Below, in pieces: positions 21,810 through 35,000 of a stretch of DNA of 64,000 bases (positions are counted from its first letter, which is position 1; the number at the start of each line of letters is the position of its first letter). The DNA is from Rotaria sordida (lineage: Eukaryota; Rotifera; Eurotatoria; Philodinida; Philodinidae): NCBI GenBank assembly GCA_905250125.1, contig CAJNOL010000096.1, positions 170,584 through 234,583 on the forward strand, written 5' to 3'. The notes under the pieces were generated by a model that was not told the origin of the DNA, did no database searches, and worked only from the letters and a program-made list of their open reading frames with translations. The position numbers and the translations under genes are program-made.

Positions 21810-23430
21810 TATCAATAGAATATGTAAGCATGAATAAGACGAAAAATTTCAAATTAAATCTACTGACATAAAAATAAAACAATAACGTTTTGAATTTATG
21901 CAAATGAATATTTCTTCTATTTAACTATCATCATTTTCGATGGTTTTCTATTCACTCTAAAAAATTGCTTATATATTGTAACTATCAACTGACGTCCTCT
22001 ACTCGGTAATCAACTAAGAACGCCTGTAGTAACCGTTTAAGGGAAACAAACGAATTAAGGGAAAATGTGGATACCATTATAGAGGCACATGAAAGAAAAA
22101 AAAATTTTAAGACGAAATTTTCTGTATTTTTAGTGCGAAATAAGATACGTCATACATATTTTTCACAGTTTTCAGTAAAATAACACTACTAGATCAATTT
22201 GTTATAAACATCATTTGTATAACAAATATTCTTTATGATAATTTTGTTTTATTAAATAACTATAGGGAAATAATTGTTACTTTGATAGAGAATTCAATAG
22301 TCAAATAAATAGTGTCCTTTTTTTCTATTGAGATGAGATCTAGTTTTCATCACAAAAAGTCATTTGTGTATTAAGAAGCAAAATTATTGTAATATATATC
22401 ATAAACTTTTTCAAATAAAATATATGAAAGTTAATAAATGAAGAGCATTAAAATTCTCTTCAATAATGAAAATGGTCATGATGATTTATTAAAGTTGATT
22501 TAAATGAATCATATATTGCGATTTTCAATTTTTTATATCCGTACAATTTATGTAAATAGAAAGTCAAAGATAATCAGAAGAATAAATACAATATTTGAGA
22601 TATCGTATTGTCAAGGTCAGATACGGATAATCTTTTCTTTTGAAAACATTGTACTAGTAGAAATATCTATTATGATTCTATTATATTAATAAGTTTGAAG
22701 TTTTCATTGATACAATTAATTGATCGATGAAGACAATTCTATATTTAAATCAAAGTAAAATCTATCATTTCCTACTAAACATTTCAATCTTGGTAGATAC
22801 ACTGAAAAAAAAAAATCACGAACTATAAATAAATCAATCGATCAACGTTAAATGAAACGTTATGTGTTTGTTTTTGATGAGTGCAAAAAATCATTTTTTT
22901 TTCTTTGGTGAAATAAAGAAAATGATTGTCTATGGAAATATGTTATCATTTTTCAAAGGAAAAGTCATTTAGAATTAAAATTAATTTTATTAAAAGTACA
23001 GTTTTAGACATTCTTCCATGAAATACTTTTTAGAATATAGTTAAATAATAAAATTCATATCAATTAAAACGAGTAAATATTACCTTGAAAGAAAAAATAA
23101 ATCTAGTGCAAGACACGATGGTACTTTTTTTTGTTGTTGTTGTTGACTTCATGCTTCATTGGTTTGTGGATGTGCATGAAATTAGAAGAAATATGAGTTG
23201 CATATACAATTATTAACCCAGTGTCAGAGAACAGAACGGTAACATGAAAAACGTTACCCTGAACCTTTCACAAAATATACTTTCGGTAATTGTATGTTCT
23301 TTTATTGTATTCGATACACTGCTATGGAACGGTTACCACTATTCGAAATCTGAAAAATATCTTTTTTTGCCGCTTTTCTTTGTCATACCTAGATAGAACT
23401 TGTTGAGGTATCTATAGGAATGGTGATTTT
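21810..23430. other. AT-rich, no gene seen
   Basis: No supported exon, RNA gene or complete TIR element is visible. Short open frames such as the one at 22,504 are AT-driven and lack protein-like composition. Confidence 0.5.
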
Positions 23431-23437
23431 TTACATA

Positions 23438-24210
23438 GTCAAACAATTTTTTTTCTAGAGAAATTCACGAAAATTAGCTTTAAAAAAATGAGAAAAGCCT
23501 GTAAAAATAGAAATATGCCGACAGTATCAAGTCTAATAGCCTTGATATTTATCAGAATATTTTTGATTTACTCATTATATAATGAGGACAAAAATGATGC
23601 TTGTCTGCGAAATATACTTTTTCATGGTTGAAAAAAATCGATGTTATCTATACGATGAAAAACGCGATAAATACGAGTTCATATTCAGAGACTTTCACCA
23701 TCAGAACTTAAATTTCAACATCATATTGAGAATTCATACAAAGTTCTGTATTGAATAATAGACTCAATACCTAAAATAAATTTTCGTCAAATTTCGATGG
23801 TTACATATCATCACTGTTATTTTCGTAACAGCCCCATCTGTGCTTACCCTAAGCTTGAAAATTAGTTTTCAATATTGAGTATACTATTCGATACAGATTT
23901 TTCTACAGATTCTCAGTATAATATTGGAACTGAACTTCTGATAATGAAAACCTCTAAATACAAACCTATAATTATCGAGTTTTTCTATCTTATCGATAAA
24001 ATCGAGTTTTTCAACCATAAAAAAAAATATTTCAAAAAGCAAGCATCATTTGCTTTCTCATTATATGATTAGTAAATCAAAACTATTCTGATAAATATCA
24101 AGACTATCGAGAGTTGCTGTTCTTTTTTGCATATTTTAATATTTATATAAATTGATCATATGTTTTTGAAATAATTTTCTCAAGTTTCACTATAAAAACA
24201 TCAACAACAT
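23438..24210. repeat. Long inverted-repeat element, copy 1 of a dispersed family
   Basis: The two halves fold back on each other: the left half contains TTGATATTTATCAGAATA and GATTTACTCATTATATAATG, and the right half contains their near-complements at about 24,060-24,110. The ends are near CAAACAATTTTTTTTCTAG and its diverged inverse at about 24,210. A second copy with the same arms is at 59,351-59,966. No coding frame is present. The terminal bases and target duplication are unclear, so the superfamily is not assigned. Confidence 0.6.
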
Positions 24211-24582
24211 TTATATATTGAAGTTTGATGAGCTCTAATCAAGTGTTACAGAAAAAAATCGGTAAAAAATGTTTTTCAAATTTCGAATTGCGAGTATCTT
24301 ATTAAAAAACTCATACTAACAAATTTGGTGACAGGATAAATAAATGATTAGTTGTTTTTTTAAATTCGATTAGTTATATAACGAATGTTTACTATCAAAA
24401 AGCAATATCATTTGATAAAAAAAGTCCAGATCATAGTTACTTATTGTTCCTCGATCAAGAACTATTCATTCATATAAACACCAACAGTAATAATTGACAT
24501 TAAAGCTAAAGCAGTGTTTGGTTAATTGTTCATTTTTCTAGAAGAAAATAAATTATAGGCATCACTGAATCCGTTGATTTAA

Positions 24583-25126
24583 CCCTTTCAGGCCCACCAT
24601 ACTAAATGTAGTACGGTTTTTTTAAAGTTTCTTAATCTTTGAATAACTTGCGAGCGCAAGATGACATCGAAGTGTGGTTTTCTCTGTAACATAAACAAGA
24701 CTTCAGTGCGTACATCCATACAAGAGTTATCACCCTAATGAGCTCACTCTGGTAGTAAGCTTGATGGATCTTTAGAACACCACTTCTATTATAAAAAGAA
24801 AAAGGGCGGATAATGCCCTGCTGCGGTCCGCGAAATACTTCGATTTTTCGTGTTGAAATCAAGTTAGAAGTAGCTCTAGTGATATTTCAAAGGTTGATTT
24901 TGACGACAGCAATCAATCAAATTTTGACCCATACCCGTACACTCCCACAGAGATGACCAAAATACTTCTTCGCCATCCCTGTGGGGGAGTACAGATATGG
25001 ATCGATAATGACTTTAAAGATTTTTTACAACGTTATGATGAAAATATCAACAATGCATAATGTCCATATAAAATATAAAGTCTCCAAGAAATTTCATCCA
25101 TTGGTTTAGCTATGGGCCGAAAAGGA
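24583..25126. mobile_element. piggyBac-like MITE with TTAA duplications
   Basis: This 544-bp element is flanked by TTAA (24579-24582 and 25127-25130). The left end is CCCTTTCAGGCCCA. The right end, inward, is TCCTTTTCGGCCCA. A near-perfect hairpin CCATACTA-AATG-TAGTACGG follows directly inside the left end, then a T-run. There is no transposase. An internal repeat of CCACAGGGATG-like sequence occurs around 24,950-24,990 in inverted orientation (TCCCACAGAGATG against CATCCCTGTGGGGGA). Confidence 0.85.
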
Positions 25127-25130
25127 TTAA

Positions 25131-27290
25131 ACAAGTTAATTATTGTCTGTAGCTCCTTTTTTTATATTAGTAATAAAGAAAAAAAAATACCAAAGATTTA
25201 CTCGAATAAAATCAATTGAGGAGAAATAACCTACCTTTATCATATCTAAATAATGAACAGTCGTAAAATATATTATAGATCAACTTGAAAACTAGGAGTT
25301 TAGCACAGATAGTGGTCGTTTCTAAATATGTTATTTTGCTTAACTTTGTTTATTCATAGAATTCACTAACAAATAACGCGTACATCAGATTCGCAAAATA
25401 TTCATTAAACAAAAATGATCGGATTCAGTGATTGTTAAGGTTCGATTAAAGAGAAACGAAAAATTAATTTTTTCCAGACACGAGAGAGAAATATACGAAA
25501 AATGCACCTTTTCTCTGTTATCTCAACGATCGTTATGATTTTGATTACAAAAAGTGTTACACAGTGGATATTTTTTAAATTTGAATTAGTTTACGTTGGA
25601 TGAAAGTAAATGAAAACTATTGACTAATATTTATATAAATGAACCAAAAAAGTTAATGATATGTAGAAAGGCTTAATACAAAAAAATGAATTTTTATTTG
25701 GTTAAAATAATACACCTTTAATCGATTAAAATTAAATCTATCGAAATTTGATTGATTTTTCCAATGATTTTTGACTTTAATTGATGTGATATTAATAGAA
25801 AATTCCATTGTAGTGTAAAACAAACCAAAAAGGTTTTAAGAATCTCTTGGTGAAAATTCGATCTTTTTTTAAATTATATTTCGTTTTGTGATTTCTATAT
25901 TTTATTTTTACTTGGCTTAACATTTTACCTTAAGGAAAATGAACATATCAAAGCGATAAAAACAGAAAAAAAAACTTCGATTAGCAGAAGGCTTTTTCAA
26001 GAAGATCTCTTTAAGGTCCCTGTCATAAATTGAAATTTTTGACCTTTCTACATTGCTCTACGAAAGAAAAAAAGTTGGATTTCCAAAGTTCAATTTTATT
26101 TGCTGTTTTTCTCAGAACGAGGTTTTTTTTTGTTCGTAATTCCAGATTTCTCAGCTTATTTACGTGCTAGAAAGCTCAGGAAGATTTTAAATTGAAGAGA
26201 AAATTGTGCTCAGCAACTTAAACAGAGTTGGATTTTTTATTTTTGATCTAATTTTTGAGAAAAATGAATCTTTTTTCATAGGGGTACCTCTATTTTTATG
26301 AGCATTTCGAGGAACACTGACACGAAAAATTAATAAAGAAGAATTTTAAAAAATCGGACTCTGTTAAGTTGCAGCAGCAAGTGTTCACTACATCTTGACA
26401 CCCATGCAAAATCTGTATCATAAAAATTTGGAGGAAGAAATCTGAGACACATGGACACCTACTTTTTGACGTTTACTATAGAGAGAACTCTTGAAGAACT
26501 CTATATTTCGAGCTGAAATTTTTACTGTAAACTCTCTCGACCCACATCCATATTTCTTGAAAATTTCAGCTAGATCGGTTGTTCTGGAAAGAAAATAGAT
26601 TTTTGACAGGAGGAACCTTAAAATAAAAGTTTGGTAACAAGAGAGAAAACTTAACAAAAGTTATGGATTGGATATCATAATAATGTTTAAAGCAATTAAA
26701 CAAAATTATATAATCACAGTCCAACATTGTTCGACTTGTAAAAGAAAGAAAAGTTTCGATAAGATTAGGTGTGTAACAAATCCAAAGCCTTGAAGTTTAG
26801 TATTATTTGGTTTGGATTTGAGATTAGATTTCGATTTGATTTTCGACAAATATAATATAAATTGTTTCCATTTCAGTATCAATCATAAAATTGGAAACTA
26901 TCTATGTAGATTTAGTTCAAAATGAAATTCATCTTCCAAATCCCAAATCTATCCTAAATTTGTTGCACTCATAGTTAAGATTCTGTTTATAATGATAAAA
27001 TTGAGAATTGTAATCATACAGCCACCTATTTTTCATTAAATATTCTTGAAATAAAAATAATTTAATGAAGATTTTAAATTTAAATAGTAACAACATAATT
27101 GATACTTTTTATTTGTTAAACATTTGTGAATTATTTTATTAATATAGATTTCAGATTTGATTTCTATTATTTTTCTTTAATCAAAAAGAGTAATGGCACG
27201 ATACTTTGGAAAATTCTTGTAATATAATTGTTTATTTTAAAAAATAAAAATAATTTAAAAAATGTTTGTATAGTTTATTTAATCGTCGAC
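25131..27290. other. AT-rich, no gene; possible old foldback elements
   Basis: No exon is supported. Around 26,215-26,375 a pair of sequences, AACTTAAACAGAGTTGGATT and its near-inverse ending GACTCTGTTAAGTTGC, suggests a degraded foldback element. Another weak inverted pair, CAACAAATC/AAATTTGTTGCA, spans 26,770-26,980. I could not define ends or target duplications for either. Confidence 0.45.
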
Positions 27291-27292
27291 GA

Positions 27293-27828
27293 ATGTCAAC
27301 TTTTAGTGGTTTTATTTCAACGATTAATCTGTTTCTTGGTATATTCATGTTATTCATTATTTCTACTAAATATAAATCAAAAGAATCTAAACGAGATTCA
27401 TCCAATTTGGAAACATACATGTAAGAATATTTTTCTCGTTTGTTTTTAAATTTTTGGTTTTTTTTTTTATTAGAAAAAATTTTTCAAAGGAATATTTACA
27501 TATTGAAAGTAGTTCTTCAATAAGAAAACCAATCGAAAAAGAACTATTCATAAAAAAAGATAATTATGATCATTATTTTCGAATTGATTATACAATTGAA
27601 CAAGCCATATGTCAACCACTTAATATATTTCATAGTAAAAAAGTCATGGATTTAATTCAAACAATGGTGAAACAATTATTGATTATTTTTAAATTTTATT
27701 TTTTTATTAAATTTTACTTTGTTTAGACTGCTCAAGAACTTAATGGAATGTTAACTCGAAATGTCAAAATTCAGTTGGATCTTCTTAGAATTCATGCAAC
27801 ACTTCTATCATCTAAAAGAATCAAGTAA
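27293..27828 (+). CDS. Small membrane-anchored protein, three exons, unknown
   Basis: Exons 27293-27420, 27474-27666 and 27727-27828 join through GT-AG introns of 53 and 60 bp into a closed 140-codon frame. The splice phases agree at both junctions. The N-terminus (MSTFSGFISTINLFLGIFML) is a signal anchor or single membrane helix at about residues 8-27. A charged segment (YKSKESKRDSSN) follows, then a soluble region with DYTIEQAICQPLNIFHSKKV. The C-terminal exon is amphipathic (IQLDLLRIHATLLSSKRIK) and may form a helix or coiled coil. I do not recognise a family. It sits alone between transposon-rich stretches. The exact phase closure is good evidence of a real gene. Confidence 0.6.
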
Positions 27829-28719
27829 ATAGAAAATTCGAACCCTTTTTTTTCATTTTCAAAATCAAACACATTTCTATTATTTCTATGAAACACTTCG
27901 AATAGTTCTGTTTTTTTTTCAATGGCTGAAATGAGTTACAGGAATATATCAAATATTGTCACTCTATAGATACTTTAAAGCACTACTGTCATACCAAATA
28001 AGATAGCAAAGTATCAAAATTAGTTAATTTAAGATTAAAATATTCTTTTCATAAGTTCTTATCGGATTACATATGTAAAAAATAGACGAATATTAAAAAA
28101 ATAAAATGAATTAAAATTATTCACCGTTAATCTATAATTAATCCATTCAGAATTGATTATTATTATAAAAAAGTTAATCAAAAATAAAAATTTCTTTGAT
28201 TATTCTGATTAATTTCGGTTATATTTGTTTTTAAATATTTCTTTTAGTCGATCGACAATCGAAGAAAAATTGTTTATAATTCTATTATAGATTGCCTTGA
28301 AAAATTAAATAAAATCAATTTTTTTTGTGCATTATTTTTATTCGATTACAAATGAAATTAATCAGAATAATCAATGGAATTCGGAGTTTTTTTTTCTAAT
28401 CGATTTAAGGTGTAGTATTTTCTAGTTGATTTTAATATGATTTTCTAACTAATTTTTCTATCGATGATTAATTTCAAATAGAATCATCTTGAAAATAAAT
28501 TACAAAAGTAATTGATAATTTCAATACATTCTATAGAAAACATTCATTTAGAAATTCTATCGACATATATAACGGTTTATTCGAATCTTTAAGGATTTAA
28601 CAGAGCTTCACTTTATATTTGTGTCTGTTGCTACCGTCACTTCCATCGTAGATCTTGGTAGACGCCACCGAAACTATTCATACAAACTGAATTATTTTAG
28701 AATTGGTTTTTTTGAATCG
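27829..28719. other. AT-rich spacer, no gene seen
   Basis: No gene is visible. A short patch at about 28,620-28,670 (GCTACCGTCACTTCCATCG) has the same CACCG-rich flavour as the MITE that starts at 28,728 and may be an older fragment of that family. Confidence 0.45.
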
Positions 28720-28727
28720 CTTGGTAA

Positions 28728-29294
28728 TAGAGATGTAAGCCGAATGGCTAAGTCACCGTCGTCGCCACCGGTGTTAAGGAGATCCAGCTGCGTCGCCGCT
28801 GTGACATGAAATGGCTGATATTAACCTTTTTTTTGCTGTATGAATATAATACTTTGTGGTACAGTAACTCAAAGTAGGGGCATGTGCGTCAAAGAATAGT
28901 CTAGAGTTGTGTTTGCCGTTTGTTGAGCCGAGAAGTCTGAGAAACTTAAAGAAATCTGAGTTTCGTAATTAAAACTCGAGAAAAGCACATTTTACAACCA
29001 CCGATATCAAAATCAATTAGATATTGAATAGTCGAATTCGAATTAGACTAAAACCAGATTTTTTTTCTTTGTTTTATATGGGTTGTCTAATTCCTAGTCA
29101 ATCAGTTCTCTACTTGCATTTTCTATCTTTTCCATTTCAAAATCTCTCAGAACCAAGAAACTTGTAAAAAATGTCGTCGAAAATGTTGAGTCACCGCCAC
29201 CGATTAGCTAAACCTCTCAAGTCGCAGCCGCTATGAATAAAAAAAAGTTCCTTCTATCAGGCGCCACCGATCAACTCATCGGCTTACACATCTA
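28728..29294. mobile_element. hAT-like MITE with CACCG-rich subtermini
   Basis: This 567-bp element is flanked by CTTGGTAA (28720-28727) and CTTGTTAA (29295-29302), an 8-bp duplication with one mismatch. Ends are TAGAGATGTAAGCCGAATGG and, inward from the right, TAGATGTGTAAGCCGATGAG. Subterminal arrays of GTCACCGTCGTCGCCACCGG (left) and CACCGCCACCGATTAG (right) repeat the GC-rich design of the hAT MITEs at 10.7 and 17.8 kb. There is no coding sequence. Confidence 0.75.
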
Positions 29295-29627
29295 CTTGTT
29301 AATTTATATTTGTCATCTAGTGAAGCATATTTACCTGACATGTCGATTAAAAGTTATTAAAATCATAACTAAGTTTGAGGTGAAAATCTACTTTTGTAAT
29401 GATAAAACAATCAACATTGAAATCCGGATTCCCTTGCGATCTTAAAGGTTATGTTTTATGAAAATGAGCACACGTATTTCGACAAATACAACTTTAATAG
29501 AGTTGGTTTAGTCTGAAAATCATTTCATAGCACTATTAGTTTAGTCGAATCTATGAAAGTTTAGTGAGAACGACTAAAACTTGTTTTTGTTTTAATAAAA
29601 AAAAAACGTTTTGTTGTCTTCAGAGAC

Positions 29628-30384
29628 ATGAACAATACTAATAAATTAATATGTAATTATATGTTGGAATTATTTGTTGGAATTAATTTTTCTTCATATT
29701 GTGATGATATATGTCAAACAGCTGAAGTTAATTTTATAACATCAAATAAAAATCTATTTGGTGATTTACCAAATTCATCATTAAAATTCTCATTGTCAAA
29801 TATAAGTCCATCGGAAGAACCGATTCTCTATTATATTCACAATGTTGCTTTATGTAAGTTTGACGTTTTTCTTTTCTTCTTTTTGAAAATTTATTTATGT
29901 GATAAATTCAGATCGAACTGTTAAATATATCGAAAAAGCATTATTTATTCAATCAACATTTGACGGTCGTTATATATCAACAAAATATTTTCGTTCAAAT
30001 GATAATCAATCATTAATATCAATGTCAACAAATGATAAAAGTTTATTTATCATGAAAAAAGGTTTGAATTTATTAGATCCATATTCAGTTTATGTATCAT
30101 TTCTATCATTATCATCACCAAATTGGTATATACGTCATGAAGATGCTCAAATAAAAATATCAAAAAATGATAATTCTCATTTATTTAAACAGGATGCTAC
30201 ATTTAAATTATTATTTGATCATCAAACTGATACTGTTGTTTTTCAAACAATAAATCTTTCGAAAAAATTTTTTATTACTTTAAATAATCAAGCAAAACCT
30301 GATTTAATTTTAAGTCAAAGTAAAGAGGAATCAACAATCAGTCAGTTTGATAAACAATTTACTTTCAAATTGATTTCGTCATAA
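29628..30384 (+). CDS. AbfB (CBM42-like) carbohydrate-binding protein
   Basis: Exons 29628-29853 and 29912-30384 splice with GTAAGT...TTCAG, giving a 232-residue frame. Residues from about 90 on match the AbfB beta-trefoil fold: YVSFLSLSSPNWYIRHED, then FKQDATFKLLFD, the pattern of a serine-strand followed by YLRH and DATF known from the arabinose-binding domain of alpha-L-arabinofuranosidase B. A further strand set reads VVFQTINLSKKFFITL. The N-terminal 80 residues are less clear and could be a diverged repeat unit of the same trefoil. No glycosidase catalytic domain is present and no signal peptide is obvious, so it may be a binding-only protein or lack a 5' exon (an AG lies a few bases before the ATG). 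In animals such domains are rare and often thought to come from fungi or bacteria. The frame has no lesions. Confidence 0.65.
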
Positions 30385-32066
30385 TCAACATTTTTTTTCT
30401 CTATGTTTTTATTTACTTATTAGTTTTTTGAAATTATCAATCAATTCACTTTTTTAGTTCTTTTTTTTATAAGCAATTAAATAAAAAACAAAGAGTTAGT
30501 AATCTTCTATAAAATAATATTAAATGATTTTACGTGTTTGATAAATATCTTAAAGATTTCGATGTAAAAGATCACTTGAACAAGTTTTCAACGGTTTATT
30601 CATTCGTTTTAAAATATCTGAAAAACATACTATTAAAGTCTTGAGCATTCTCTTATAAATGTATGCAGATTAACAGAATACAATTCAAATATTTTTATTT
30701 CCTATTAGAAACTTATATTAAATGAAGAATTTGCTTAAGATACAATTACAAATCAAAACGTAATCAATTGTTTGTCACTCTATCAAATTCATATTTAAAT
30801 AATATAGAAAAGCTATTAGCACAATCCTTATCGAATTAAAATGTGAAACACAACGTAGCTGCTCTTTCTAATCGAAAGAAGATTGCTCTATTCTATGTAT
30901 TTTTGGACACATTTCTTCATCATCTTTTTATTGAATCTTCCACAAATGCACTAAGAAAGTTGTTAAGATATTAGAATAGGACGTTATTTATAAGCGATCT
31001 TTTATAGTATACCTACAACGTCTGTCCCGACCTGTGAAGAGCGGAGGAATGAATCAATGCAAATTTCTATTCGATCACCGCTCTTTCATTTTATAATAAA
31101 CATGTATCAATAATATAATGATTAATATAAAGAAAAAAACTAAGTTGATATTTTTTTTGTGATACTGCTTATTATCAATAATTGATATATTATTGATAAT
31201 AGCTTGTTTAAGTGCAACATCAATTGAAGCATATGTTCAGTTAAAGAATAAACCATTTAATGAAACTATTTGTCAGCTATAATAACCATTTATTGTTCGA
31301 AGAAGTTTATTGCGAAATTTACTATTCTCTTCCGTTACTCACATTCTCAAGATTTTGACTCAGAGCGAACATAACAAATTAAAGAGAAATATTCTGACAT
31401 GATTTCCAGTTTTGAAAAGACTATTTAAGTCATGATTGAACTTGAAAAACCTTGGTGAGATTCAAAGAAACTTGGTTATATAGGAAGGAGCAAAGAATAG
31501 AGTCTATCAGGGCCAAAATTTTCAGATACAGTCATGGATCTTATTCCATATAAAGACCATAACAAACACATTACTTATTAAAATTTTTTCGGCTCTCATT
31601 TGACATACTCGATACTTGAATCGAGTGTTTTCTTATTGATAATGATGTTTTTTGATGAATTTTAACCGTTAACTGAAAATGCAATATCGTCATATTACTA
31701 AATATGATAACTCAAGTCAGTTTTCTAATTATTCTTTCTATTGAAATATTTTTGAAAGTTAAATAATTGAAATATATGCATATGAAATCTTAACGATGGA
31801 TTATAAACCAATTGAATAAAATAAGATTTCATCGAATTCCTTAGTCTACAATTCTTTATTCTACTTAAATTATTTATTAGTAATAGATAAAGCACCTATA
31901 AATGCGTGCAATTTGCGAATAAATGTAAAAAAAAAACAATTTCACAGAATATAAAGCAAAAGTAAAAAGCAAACATAAGATGTAGCAAGTTTTTGTTGTA
32001 AACAAAAATAATCAAACTTTGTTTTTTTTCTTACAAAATAATTTGATTAAATTGAACCATTCTCTT
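30385..32066. other. Spacer containing a dispersed repeat copy
   Basis: No gene is seen. The stretch at about 30,806-31,025 (AATTAAAATGTGAAACACAA ... AGAATAGGACGTTATTTATA) has a diverged direct copy at about 39,175-39,400 in a phospholipase D intron. Neither copy has obvious TIRs. A near-symmetric motif TTATCAATAATTGATATATT lies around 31,170-31,200. Confidence 0.55.
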
Positions 32067-35000
32067 TTATGTCCATAAGAGAATAGGAGCCATACCTATA
32101 ATGAAAATAAATTTATTTTAAATACAAAATCATCTATTCGAAATTATACCTTCTGATGTTGTCCATCCAGGCATTAGAACATCATCAGCTAAAAATTCTA
32201 ATGGAAATTCAACGACAAAACCTTTTATTTGTTTACATTTTTCATGTGCCTTAATTAAAAGTAAAAATATTTAATTTAAATAGAAAAGTGAATAAATAAT
32301 ATCTAACATACAGTTAATGGGTCAGTTTCTTTCAATTTGGGTCGTTGAACATAGTCTTCAACTTCAACAAACTTTTTAATATGATTAGTAGGTAATGTAT
32401 TAAAAACTTCTTCATAAATTTGTGCATTAGTTTTTGCTGTTTGACGAAAATATTGATAAAACTCATCTGAACATGGATCATCAACATTCATTTCTTCTTC
32501 ATTTTTAATACCCAACATTTGTCTTTAAAAATTAATAAATAAATTTATGATAATATTAAATAAAAAAAACAAACCTGAATAATTTCTTTCTCCATGTTGA
32601 AGAAAAAAGTCCAACTTTTTGTTTTTGACCATTTAATTGTGAATCAATCATTTCAAGATCATTAACAACTAAACAAAATTCTGAATCTCGAGAACCTTGA
32701 AGTGAACGATCATTTATATTTGCTGATCCACATATACATATTCGATCATCAACAATCATTAATTTTGAATGAACATAAATAACTTCTGTTACCTTTAATA
32801 AGTTTTATTTTTAAATTTTTATCAAATAAAATAATTGAAAATACTTACTAATGTACCCATTAATATATCCCAATTACGCATTCCATAAAATGTTATATAA
32901 TCTTCAGGATTAGATATACCTATTTCAATAAATTATATTAATTAATTCATTTTCAACAATAAATATTCAATCAAACAAAATATAATGAAATTATCTATAG
33001 TTTAGACTTATTCAACTTATTTATAAACATCTTCAAATTTAATTGATAATCAAGTCAATTTCTTTTTCTAACTTATTCAATTATTATGATTATTTTCATA
33101 GTTTTTGGAATGAGACTATTAGTAAACAATTGCATTAACAACCAAAGTTGTGTTATGAAAAAGATTTAAATAAGTTTTGTAAAAACTAGTCGAAGATTTT
33201 ACAAAATTTTCTTCATTCTTATTAGATAATATTGATCATTTATTTTATTATTAAATGACTATTCTCTAATCGAATGCACTCTAATAAGAACAAAGATAGA
33301 TATTTAATCAAATAATATTCACAAAATCAATACTGTTTTCGATAATATCATATCTCATATATCATTATTATCTGTATGAGAAAAAATTGCTTTTTAATCT
33401 TTTCTACAAATATCATCGAAGAGCTTTATTAAAATGGATAGATTAGCAAAGAAATCTCTGCTTTATATATTTCTGCTCATTAAAATTCATTTCGAAATTA
33501 TTTTTCTATAAAAATTATTTGGTTATTTTTTTATGTCTTGAGCCTGATCAGTTTTATCTGAACTTGATTAGCAGATTGTACAATAAGGAAAAATTCTATT
33601 ATCATATCATTAATAATTAATTCAATCTAATAAATGTCGTTTGTCACAGTCAATGTTTTACAGATGTATGTATCTGGAACTTTTTCAATGTTTTTTAGTC
33701 CAAAATAAAATGGAGAAAAAACACTTAGTATGAATGTTATAGAAAAACTTGATTAAAGAATCTAAAGACAATACTATTAAGTCCTATGAATACACACATG
33801 TTGCATACGACCGGTATTCTTAGATATAATTAACTTTTAACACTATAACTTAATCGAGCTTTAAAAAATTTCTTTCCACAATCAAACAGAATATGATTTT
33901 AAAATGAAGTTAACTTAGATGAAGATTTGTTTTTATATTCAAGTGTAAAATAATATTCGATTTCAATTGGTTTTTCTCATACATAAAATAATCTAATTTA
34001 TTCTTAACAATAAAAACATACCATCTCGTCTTAATCTTTCATAAAGTGATGTTTCTCCTTTATTAATTGATCTCATTATAAAATAAAGAACAGCTTGAAC
34101 AGCATTAACATTTGAAAATCCAGGTAATAATGGTACTACAACATAAACTCGAAATTTTTCTTTATTAATAGAAGCACGAGCTATTCGACGGTAAAGCGCA
34201 TCACCAATAAGGTTTTTAATTGTTGTATCTTGAGCAATTGAAATAAAAAATTGATTCTAAATAGAGAAATTTTCTTTAAATTGAAGAAAAAAACCAAGCT
34301 AAAAATGACTTCAATATAAATAAAATGTTGAGCACTATCAATCATATGAATATAAGCATTTTGTATTGAATGTTCAACAGTACGTGTTCCACAAGACCAA
34401 AATGAAACAGAGCGAACACATTGAGCATCAACACGAATTAGTTTTTGATTTTCTCCAAGAATTTGAGAAAGCATTGATGAATCAAATAATTCATTATCAT
34501 CATAACCTTTTGGAAGAATATATGGATAAGATTCATTAAAACGAAATTTATCTGCCTATTTTATAATAATAAAAGAAAAAATAAAATAGAAATTTTTAAT
34601 TATTTAAATGAAAAAAAAAAAGAGAAAAATTAACTTTATGAATATTCCATCGTTGAATAAAATGTCTTGCACAATCTCTTGCTGCTTCTCCAGTAACAAC
34701 TAATGCTTCATCATGCCATGGCATTCGTGGATGAAGTTTTCGATCAATATAATCTTTTTAAAAAGAAATTATCAAATATTTAATATTAACTATGAAATAA
34801 AATGAAAACCTTCATCAAATTTTTCAATAAATTCAAAATCTTTTTCATAAGAATTTGAATAATCTTTTCCCATAAAATATCGAGATTTTTTATCAACAAC
34901 TGGTGTTACACCAATAATTGTTTTAGGTTTTTCATCAATTGGTTCTTGCGGAACTTCTTCATCTTCATCTGTCGAATCTTCATTTTCATTTTTTCGAACT

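Noticed and set aside
26770..26980. Short inverted pair CAACAAATC / AAATTTGTTGCA as a MITE
   Set aside because: The match is short and low-complexity, and I could not find terminal bases or a target duplication.
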